A DNA stretch of 9,387 bases from assembly GCA_964582875.1 (NCBI GenBank), contig CAZOTZ010000061.1:1-9387 (forward strand), in the 5' to 3' direction. Below, piece after piece: positions 1-4,755 of this stretch. The stretch's first letter is position 1. Each line of letters opens with the position of its first letter. Both the position numbers and the translations under genes were made by a program. Source of the stretch: JAADDV01 sp964582875 (lineage in GTDB: Bacteria; Aquificota; Aquificia; Aquificales; Hydrogenothermaceae). Below the pieces are notes generated by a model. That model worked only from the letters and a program-made list of their open reading frames with translations. It was not told the origin of the DNA and did not search any database.

Positions 1-61
1 GTGTTCTGTTTCCAATTCCTTTTATAAAACTAAGCTCTACGTACTTTTCTATTTCATTCAT
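1..61 (-). CDS. dprA: N-terminus of a probable DprA-type DNA-processing protein (partial, runs off the left edge)
   Basis: Only the first 20 codons are in the window. On the minus strand the frame opens with ATG at 61-59 and reads MNEIEKYVELSFIKGIG followed by NRT. The 'aLsfikGIGnrt' pattern is the usual opening of DprA/Smf proteins, whose N-terminal helix-hairpin-helix-like segment precedes a Rossmann domain that loads RecA on single-stranded DNA during transformation. An in-frame stop at 73-71 rules out a longer N-terminus, and there is no other start codon in the visible codons. No Shine-Dalgarno sequence is seen in front of the ATG. The family call rests on about 12 informative residues, so another HhH-containing protein is possible. 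Confidence 0.5.
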   Translation of the reverse strand, partial: MNEIEKYVELSFIKGIGNRT

Positions 62-69
62 AAGAGATG

Positions 70-98
70 ATTATATTCTAATTTTTATAGAAAAGTAA
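70..98 (-). promoter_or_regulatory. Candidate promoter for the leftward dprA-like gene
   Basis: Read on the minus strand, 75-70 is a perfect TATAAT. Seventeen bases upstream (98-93) is TTACTT, a poor -35 match. Transcription would start around 64-62, at or within a few bases of the ATG at 61, so the mRNA would be nearly leaderless, which fits the missing ribosome binding site. The weak -35 would lie inside the left end of the adjacent mobile-element-like segment. The -10 is clear; the rest is inference. Confidence 0.4.
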
Positions 99-140
99 GC
101 GGCTAAAACCCTGTTTTTCAAAACCGGGATACAGCTGCTT
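97..140 (+). repeat. Left-end imperfect palindrome of the IS200/IS605-like element
   Basis: The outer arms 97-104 and 133-140 pair over 8 positions, including one G-T pair. The inner arms CCC (109-111) and GGG (126-128) continue as GTTT/AAAC after a T-C mismatch. An imperfect subterminal hairpin of this kind is what Y1 transposases (TnpA) bind at the left end. On its own it could also be an unrelated structured leader; the assignment depends on the matching right end. Confidence 0.5.
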
Positions 141-181
141 GAAATTTTTGAAAATGTTTTTAAAATAAAGAATTAACATAG

Positions 182-265
182 TGTGGTGACCGCCTGTGTA
201 GGGTAAGGTTGTATTAAGCGGCAAACCCCTACAGAAGCTATCGATTTTAATCGGTAGTAGTTCAC
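182..265 (+). ncRNA. omegaRNA-like scaffold (TnpB guide-RNA remnant) with pseudoknot and terminal hairpin
   Basis: Two helices interleave. CCGC (190-193) pairs with GCGG (218-221), and TGTAGGG (197-203) pairs with CCCTACA (227-233), so each has one strand inside the other: an H-type pseudoknot. A perfect hairpin follows (238-245 with 250-257, loop TTTA), then TAGTTCAC. TGTG (182-185) can pair with CACA (263-266) to close the whole. This order, pseudoknot then 3' hairpin ending at the element's right boundary, is the known layout of TnpB-associated omegaRNA, in which the bases just past the end act as guide. Whether this copy is transcribed cannot be seen. Riboswitch, 6S RNA, tmRNA and RNase P cores were considered and do not fit. 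Confidence 0.5.
238..257 (+). repeat. Right-end hairpin of the IS200/IS605-like element
   Basis: CTATCGAT pairs with ATCGGTAG through all 8 positions (one T-G pair) around a TTTA loop. It is followed by TAGTTCAC, where the element probably ends at 265. It is not followed by a U-run, so it is not a normal intrinsic terminator. Confidence 0.6.
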
Positions 266-379
266 ATTTAAAATTGTTATACTTTAATGGGTATCAGAGT
301 TTCTCCTGAAGAAGAAGTTCAGGGACTTGATGAATCTGTTCACGGTGAAAGGGGTTCAAATGAACCAATTAAGTTTTAA
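266..379 (+). pseudogene. Decayed C-terminal fragment of an ammonium transporter (Amt)
   Basis: Codons 287-379 read M, GIRVSPEEEVQGLD, ESVHGERGSN, EPIKF and stop. The signature 'GlRVs.eeE.eGLD.seHGE.ay' is the cytosolic C-terminal tail of Amt proteins, the part that contacts the channel mouth and GlnK. All eleven membrane helices are missing. Upstream, 267-284 reads FKIVIL in another frame and then hits a stop. This resembles the end of the last Amt helix, so a small frameshift near 285-287 probably separates the two parts. The homology therefore seems to begin right at the right edge of the preceding element (265). A 30-codon ORF remains, but it has no ribosome binding site and is unlikely to be translated usefully. 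Alternatively it is a recombination scar carrying a bit of a distant amt gene. Confidence 0.6.
275..283 (+). promoter_or_regulatory. Candidate extended -10 promoter upstream of ymdB
   Basis: TGT followed by TATACT (278-283) forms an extended -10 (TGn-TATAAT-like) with no recognisable -35 (TAGTAG at 17-bp spacing). A transcript would start near 290, run through the Amt remnant, and reach the ymdB ribosome binding site at 378-383. It is the only decent promoter-like string I see between the element and ymdB. The assignment is weak. Confidence 0.3.
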
Positions 380-388
380 GGAGTACTT

Positions 389-1159
389 ATGAAGTTTTTA
401 TGTATAGGAGATATTATGGGAAGAACAGGGAGAAACGCTTTAAAAAAGTTTCTCCCTTCTTTTGTAAAAGAAGAAAATATAGATTTTGTTGTTGCAAATG
501 GTGAGAATGCAGCAGGGGGATTTGGATTAACAAAGAAAGTTTATGATGAGCTTTTATCTTTAGGTATAGATGTTATAACATCAGGTAATCACATTTTTGA
601 TAAAAAGGAAGTTTTATCTTTTATTGATAATGAAGAGAGACTTTTAAGACCTGCAAACTATCCTTCAGGGGCTTTAGGTAGAGGATATGGTATATATAAA
701 AAAGGAGATAAAAGGATAGCTGTTATAAATCTTATGGGAAGAGCTTTAATGGGAATTCCCCTTGACTGTCCATTTAGAAAATTTGATGAAATATACAAAA
801 AAATAAAAGATAATGTTGATTATATAGTAGTTGATTTTCATGCTGAGGCTACATCTGAAAAAACTGCTTTTGGATTTTATGTAGATGGTAGAGCAGACAT
901 AGTTTTTGGTACCCATTCCCATGTGGCAACAGCTGACGAAATGTTACTTCCGAAAGGAACAGCTTACATAACTGATGTTGGTCTAACAGGAGCAAAATAC
1001 TCAGTTATAGGTATGAAAATAGAAGAACCAATAAAAAAGTTTTTAACTGGTATGCCTGTTAAGTACGAAGTTGCAAAAGGACCGGCGATATTTCAAGGTC
1101 TTGTGGTTGAAAAAAATGAAAATGGAACAAAAATAAAAAGAGTAAAAATAGAAGAATGA
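389..1159 (+). CDS. ymdB: YmdB-family metallophosphoesterase (2',3'-cNMP phosphodiesterase type)
   Basis: A 256-residue single-domain dinuclear metal phosphoesterase of the YmdB/TIGR00282 family, full length for the family. The metal and catalytic motifs are all present: GDIMG at 7-11 (D8), GEN at 38-40 (E39, N40), GNH at 66-68 (N67, H68), DFHAE at 149-153 (H151) and GTHSH at 174-178 (H176, H178), followed by TDVGLTG at 195-201. B. subtilis YmdB hydrolyses cyclic nucleotides in vitro and affects biofilm and nanotube formation and RNA turnover. In many bacteria the gene sits near rny, which is not seen here. The start has an AAGGAG at 378-383, five bases before the ATG. The next gene begins 7 bases after the stop, so the two are probably co-transcribed. 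The physiological substrate in this lineage is unknown. Confidence 0.93.
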   Translation: MKFLCIGDIMGRTGRNALKKFLPSFVKEENIDFVVANGENAAGGFGLTKKVYDELLSLGIDVITSGNHIFDKKEVLSFIDNEERLLRPANYPSGALGRGYGIYKKGDKRIAVINLMGRALMGIPLDCPFRKFDEIYKKIKDNVDYIVVDFHAEATSEKTAFGFYVDGRADIVFGTHSHVATADEMLLPKGTAYITDVGLTGAKYSVIGMKIEEPIKKFLTGMPVKYEVAKGPAIFQGLVVEKNENGTKIKRVKIEE

Positions 1160-1166
1160 GGAGCAG

Positions 1167-2336
1167 ATGAAAATAAAGGGAGAGTTCTATTTATCTAAAG
1201 TACCTATTCTTGACAAAAATAAAAGAATATTTGCCCAGAGGTTAAATCTAAAAAATAAAGAAAACAAACCTTTAACATCTTCAGAGTTTGCCCGGATACT
1301 TGCAAATCTAAGGTTTGACAAGCTCTTTGGGAGACACAAAGTTTTTGTTCATATTATGCCTGACCTTTTAACAAACAATATTTTAGATTATTTAAATGAA
1401 GAAAAGCTTATTTTTGCCCTTGATGAAAACCTATTAAATGAAGAAGACTTTCTACGTATAAAAGATATTAAAGAGCTTGGTTTTACGTTTGCAATAAGGA
1501 AGATGGATTGCGAAAAAAGTGAAAGAGAACTGAAACTTTTTGATTTTTTTGTTTATCCAAAAGAAATTGCTTTAACAAACGCCTCTTATAAAGATAAAGT
1601 AATTATCACAGATATAAGCAACCTTGTTGAACTGAATAAGTATATAGAAAAAGGCTTTAAGTATTTCTACGGAGATTTCATTTTCAAAGATGTTGTTATT
1701 GGAAGAACTATAACACCAAAAAGAAGGGCAATTATAGAGCTTTTTAACAGGATAAAGGATAAGTACGACCCAAATGAAGTAGAAAATATATTAAAGAAAA
1801 ATCCTGATTTAAGTCTTTCTCTTCTTAAATACGTTAACTCAGCAGCTTTCTACCTACCTACAAGAATAACCACTATAAGAAGAGCTATAACGATTTTAGG
1901 TCAGAAAAATCTACTCCAGTGGATACTGCTTTACCTGTATACAAGTGATGAGGAAGAAAGTCTGTACTCTGAAACTCTTCTTGAGCTTGCAGCAGAAAGG
2001 GGAAAAATGCTTGAAGTTTTAGCTGAAAAACTGAACTTAGACAACGAGAGGGTAGATAAAGCTTTTCTTGTAGGTGTTTTTTCTTTTGTAGATAAACTTC
2101 TGAAAATGAGTAGAGAAGAGATAAAAGAGGAATTTAACATAGATGATGAGGTTTATCTGGCACTCGTTAAACATGAAGGGATTTTAGGAAAACTTCTGTA
2201 CATTGCTGAAAATATAGAAAAAGAAGAGATATTTGAACTAAATAAAGAACTTGAAGAGGTAAACCTTCAAATTCCTGATGTTATACAGGCACAGATGAAA
2301 GCTTACGCATGGTTTGAAGGAGTTGAACTTAAGTAG
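1167..2336 (+). CDS. YuxH-like signalling protein: degenerate EAL domain plus HDOD domain
   Basis: 389 residues with two parts. Residues about 5-185 have the layout of an EAL domain as in YuxH/CdgJ proteins: 'YLSKVPILDKNKRIFAQRL' takes the place of the usual 'xRQPIxDxxxxxxxYELLxR', and 'GFKYFYGDFIFKD' (163-175) matches the 'GfdyfQGyff' end. The catalytic E-x-L-x-R glutamate is replaced (AQRLNLK), so c-di-GMP hydrolysis is unlikely. Residues about 190-389 are HDOD: 'NPDLSLSLLKYVNSAAF' (212-228) and 'TTIRRAITILG' (235-245) are typical. HDOD proteins lack the metal-binding HD pair and act in signalling, often affecting motility or competence. No membrane segment is present. The SD GAGGAG (1158-1163) overlaps the ymdB stop. 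The gene abuts the convergent gene at 2337 with no gap and no visible terminator. The domain call is firm; the role is unknown. Confidence 0.85.
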   Translation: MKIKGEFYLSKVPILDKNKRIFAQRLNLKNKENKPLTSSEFARILANLRFDKLFGRHKVFVHIMPDLLTNNILDYLNEEKLIFALDENLLNEEDFLRIKDIKELGFTFAIRKMDCEKSERELKLFDFFVYPKEIALTNASYKDKVIITDISNLVELNKYIEKGFKYFYGDFIFKDVVIGRTITPKRRAIIELFNRIKDKYDPNEVENILKKNPDLSLSLLKYVNSAAFYLPTRITTIRRAITILGQKNLLQWILLYLYTSDEEESLYSETLLELAAERGKMLEVLAEKLNLDNERVDKAFLVGVFSFVDKLLKMSREEIKEEFNIDDEVYLALVKHEGILGKLLYIAENIEKEEIFELNKELEEVNLQIPDVIQAQMKAYAWFEGVELK

Positions 2337-2858
2337 TTATCTCAGAAAATCAAACTGGCAGCTTCTATGTTCATAATCCCTTTTTGTCCACTTTATACTT
2401 TTTACCCCTTCAAGGGCTTTCATAAAACCTTCTATAAACCCCCATCCAGCCCAGCAGACTGCGTGGGTGGTTGGCTTCATATTGTTTTCTTCAAGAATAT
2501 CATAAAAAACGCAATCACATATAAAAGCCCTTTCTTTATCTTTTTTGACTCTTTTTGCAAATCCAAGGTTGTTTAGAGCAGTTTCAAGAACTTCTTCCCA
2601 TTCTTCCTGAGGATGTTCCTCCATAAGTTTTTTTGCTATTTCTCTACCAAGCTGTCTCATCGCAGCAAAGGAACCTTTATCACCTAAAAGATTTTGGGCT
2701 TCCTCAGAAAATCTGTAAACAAGCCTTTTCCCATCTTTTTGATTTTTACAATTCTTTAGAATAACACTGACAGCTTTTTTCCCAAGGATACCTTCCATTA
2801 GAGAGATTAATAGCTGGATAACTTCCTGGTTGATTTCTCCTCTTATTTTTGTATCCAT
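2337..2858 (-). CDS. V4R-like small-molecule-binding domain protein, function unknown
   Basis: A soluble protein of 173 residues from the preferred ATG at 2858-2856, or 178 from an ATG at 2873. The inner start is chosen because GGTGGAG stands 6 bases before it, while the outer ATG has no ribosome binding site. The C-terminal half resembles V4R (4-vinyl reductase-like) domains: a Cys pair CDCVF, then 'HAVCWAGWGFIEGFMKALEG', then 'HRSCQFDF', matching the family pattern of Cys followed by a G..eG helix and a final 'C.f.v' strand. In 178-residue numbering the cysteines are C42, C119, C121, C140 and C172; the last four could bind metal. The N-terminal half is helical and Lys/Glu-rich. Its start lies inside the end of lnt (16-base overlap), suggesting translational coupling. 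V4R domains are often ligand or metal sensors; no specific function can be claimed, and a link to lipoprotein maturation is only positional. Confidence 0.6.
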   Translation of the reverse strand: MDTKIRGEINQEVIQLLISLMEGILGKKAVSVILKNCKNQKDGKRLVYRFSEEAQNLLGDKGSFAAMRQLGREIAKKLMEEHPQEEWEEVLETALNNLGFAKRVKKDKERAFICDCVFYDILEENNMKPTTHAVCWAGWGFIEGFMKALEGVKSIKWTKRDYEHRSCQFDFLR

Positions 2859-4363
2859 TTTTTTCTCCACCATATTTCTATTGCTATTATAATTACTATA
2901 AATAAATATATAAAAATCATAAGTATATTTTTATGATTTTTTATCCAGTAAGTTTCAGGCTTTTCCAGGTATATATTAGATACAAAGAAACCTTCTTTAA
3001 AAAGTCCTAACTTATTTTCAATACTTCCTGTTGGTGTTATTACTGCTGATATACCTGTATTTGTTGCTCTTATAAAGAAAAGACCTGTTTCAATTGCCCT
3101 TACCCTTGCCATCTCAAAATGTTGAAAAGGGGCAACAGTTTTACCAAACCATCCATCATTTGACACATTCACTATAATGTTTCCTTTCTTAGAAAAAGAT
3201 GTTACAAAATCTGGGAATGTAGCCTCAAAACATATTAAAGGGATAATTTTCCAGTCCTTATAAATAAGAACATTTTTTTCTCTTCCACGGCTAAAGTCAT
3301 AACCTGCAAGGTAAGGAAAAATAGACTGAAAGATTTTAAAAGGAAATGGTACATATTCCCCGAAAGGAACAAGTTTTATCTTTTTATATATAGAAACAAT
3401 TTTCTTATTTTCATCAAGGAGAATGATAGAGTTGTAAATATGTATATCCCCATTTTCAACTGTAGCTATATCTGAGCCTAAAAGAATAGGAACTTTAACA
3501 TTTTTCACTTTATCTAAAAAATAACTCTTCAGTTTTTTATCTCCGTTTATATAAAAAAACGGCATCGCTGATTCTGGAAGAACTATAAGGTCTGGTTTTT
3601 TTTCAAAGGCTCTGTTTATTAAGTAAGCATATTTATCTATTACTTCTTCTGGATGCTGGTTTTGTAGTTTTATATCTTCTGATATATTCCCCTGGATAAC
3701 AGCTACCCTTTTTTCCTTTCCCTTTAGTTCAAAGTTTTCTATCCTTTTTAATCCCCAAAAGTGAAGTAGTAAGATAAAAAGAAAAGAAAAAATAACCGTT
3801 GTTAGAAACCATTCCTTTCCTTTTAAAAGAGAAAACAGAGTTATTGAAGAGATAAAAACAACTAAGAAAGACAGGGAGTATATAGAAAAAACAGATACAA
3901 TCTGGGCTAATGAGTTAATATAAGAAACAGAATAACCTAAAAGGTTCCATGGAAATCCACCGAAAGGGAAGTGTTCCCTGAGTATTTCAATAAAAACCCA
4001 TAAAAAAGGAAATATAAAAAGACTGTACTGTTTATACCTTTTTTTAAATATATAAAAGAAAATATAAGGTAAGACAAACTGATAGATAGAGAAGACAGAA
4101 GCAAGTAAAAGGAAAAGAGGAATACTGAGAAAAATAGAAACATCCCCGTAGTACGTTATAGCGTAAACTGTCCAGTATAAAGTTAAAACAGAAAAAACAA
4201 ATCCAGTAATAAAAGAATAAATAATGCCTTCTCTTACAGATGTCCTGTAGACAGTTTTTAGCCATAGGAAAATTCCAAAAAATGAAGAAAAAGGTATAAA
4301 ATAGCCGGGAAAAGAAACAGCTATTAAAACACCTGAAATAATAATCAAAATCAATACATTCAT
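2843..4363 (-). CDS. lnt: Apolipoprotein N-acyltransferase
   Basis: 506 residues, about the usual length. Lnt transfers an acyl chain from phospholipid to the N-terminal cysteine of lipoproteins in the inner membrane, the last step after Lgt and LspA. Residues 1-205 are strongly hydrophobic with about six or seven helices, including the family stretch 'LRE..PFGGFPWNLLGY' (129-144). Residues about 217-460 form the nitrilase domain, starting AVIQGNI. The catalytic triad is visible: E264 in LPESAMP, K328 in YKKIKLVPFGEYVP, and C378 in ICFE. 'NVSNDGWFG' (399-407) and 'RAIETG' (422-427) are also typical. A final helix spans about 479-497, then a basic tail WWRKKW. The start Met has only a weak ribosome binding site. 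The gene is divergent from the ferredoxin-like gene. Presence of lnt implies a diderm envelope with triacylated lipoproteins. Confidence 0.95.
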   Translation of the reverse strand: MNVLILIIISGVLIAVSFPGYFIPFSSFFGIFLWLKTVYRTSVREGIIYSFITGFVFSVLTLYWTVYAITYYGDVSIFLSIPLFLLLASVFSIYQFVLPYIFFYIFKKRYKQYSLFIFPFLWVFIEILREHFPFGGFPWNLLGYSVSYINSLAQIVSVFSIYSLSFLVVFISSITLFSLLKGKEWFLTTVIFSFLFILLLHFWGLKRIENFELKGKEKRVAVIQGNISEDIKLQNQHPEEVIDKYAYLINRAFEKKPDLIVLPESAMPFFYINGDKKLKSYFLDKVKNVKVPILLGSDIATVENGDIHIYNSIILLDENKKIVSIYKKIKLVPFGEYVPFPFKIFQSIFPYLAGYDFSRGREKNVLIYKDWKIIPLICFEATFPDFVTSFSKKGNIIVNVSNDGWFGKTVAPFQHFEMARVRAIETGLFFIRATNTGISAVITPTGSIENKLGLFKEGFFVSNIYLEKPETYWIKNHKNILMIFIYLFIVIIIAIEIWWRKKWIQK

Positions 4364-4453
4364 TTCAAAAAACCACTATATTTTTTAAATCATTTTTATT
4401 TCAAAAAAGTTAAACTATTTTAAAATAAAAGTTTATCAAGGAGGTATAAACAG
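4364..4453. promoter_or_regulatory. Divergent A+T-rich intergenic region between lnt and the ferredoxin-like gene
   Basis: Ninety bases, almost entirely A/T, must hold the promoters for both directions. For the rightward unit TAAAAT at 4421-4426 is a possible -10, with TTTCAA (4399-4404) as a weak -35. AAGGAGGT at 4438-4445 is a strong ribosome binding site 8 bases before the ATG at 4454. For lnt no convincing -10/-35 pair stands out because the region is so A-rich. No inverted repeat that would suggest an operator was seen. Confidence 0.4.
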
Positions 4454-4741
4454 ATGGGGAAACTTAAAGTTGTTGTAGATAGAGTTATATGTGAAGGAAT
4501 AGGTCCATGTGCAGAGGAAACAAAGTACATAGAGCTTGATAAAAGACATAAAGCTGTTATTTTAGAGCCAGGAAAAGATAAACAACAGCTATTTAAGGAA
4601 GTTGAGGAAAAAAGAAGACAGGAAGTGATATTAGACCTTACACCAGAGGAAGAAGAAGAGATTTTTAGAGCAGCTGAAGCCTGCCCAGTAGATGCTATTT
4701 TTATATACGACCCTGAAACAGGGGAACAACTATATCCATAA
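4454..4741 (+). CDS. Ferredoxin-like iron-sulfur protein with three conserved cysteines
   Basis: 95 residues, acidic and soluble. It follows the single-cluster bacterial/archaeal ferredoxin plan: 'VDRVICEGIGPCAE' (9-21), 'KYIELDKRHKAVI' (24-36), a charged insert (about 40-60), and 'AAEACPVDAIFI' (73-84). Cluster ligands are C13, C19 and C77. The usual C-x2-C-x2-C is here C-E-G-I-G-P-C, so the middle cysteine is Ile16. Known ferredoxins with this change carry a [3Fe-4S] cluster, so that is the inferred cofactor. The start is supported by AAGGAGGT. The gene lies 14 bases before ilvD and probably forms its operon. It could donate electrons, or help supply or repair the cluster of the neighbouring [4Fe-4S] dehydratase, but the partner is unknown. 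The fold call is good and the role is open. Confidence 0.75.
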   Translation: MGKLKVVVDRVICEGIGPCAEETKYIELDKRHKAVILEPGKDKQQLFKEVEEKRRQEVILDLTPEEEEEIFRAAEACPVDAIFIYDPETGEQLYP

Positions 4742-4755
4742 AAAGGAGGCATTTA

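Larger units (their letters stand above)
89..265 (+). mobile_element. Small non-autonomous IS200/IS605-type element (MITE/PATE-like) with tnpB 3'-end remnant
   Basis: There is no coding capacity, but both ends look like an IS200/IS605 element. On the left is an imperfect hairpin: AAGCGGCT (97-104) pairs with AGCTGCTT (133-140), with a bulged inner CCC/GGG stem. On the right is a perfect 8-bp hairpin (238-257, loop TTTA) followed by TAGTTCAC, a form I recall from the right ends of tnpB-carrying elements. Before it, codons from 180 read SVVTACVG, stop, then KRQTPTEAIDFNR. This resembles the decayed C-terminal tail of a TnpB, typically an 'ACG' motif then 'TPVE/TGS'. TTTAT at 84-88 could be the target/TAM pentamer beside the left end, which would put the boundary near 89. 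Exact ends are inferred; such elements leave no target duplication. No transposase is present, so movement would need a TnpA in trans. Confidence 0.55.

Noticed and set aside
238..257. Intrinsic terminator
   Set aside because: The hairpin is good but is followed by AGTTCACA, not a U-run.
97..265. Possible riboswitch, 6S RNA, tmRNA or RNase P RNA upstream of ymdB
   Set aside because: The conserved cores of these RNAs are not seen. The tnpB-tail-like codons, the right-end hairpin with TAGTTCAC, and the adjacent Amt fragment fit an IS200/IS605 remnant better.
2367..2576. Plus-strand open frame opposite the V4R-like gene
   Set aside because: Low-complexity Phe/Pro-rich translation antisense to a better-supported gene; no start signals.
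2859..2873. Outer ATG start for the V4R-like gene
   Set aside because: There is no Shine-Dalgarno sequence before it, whereas the inner ATG at 2858 has GGTGGAG. It stays possible, as the choice changes only five residues.
4420..4752. Reverse-strand open frame opposite the ferredoxin-like gene
   Set aside because: It is a Ser/Ile-rich shadow of the AG-rich coding strand, with no family features and no ribosome binding site.
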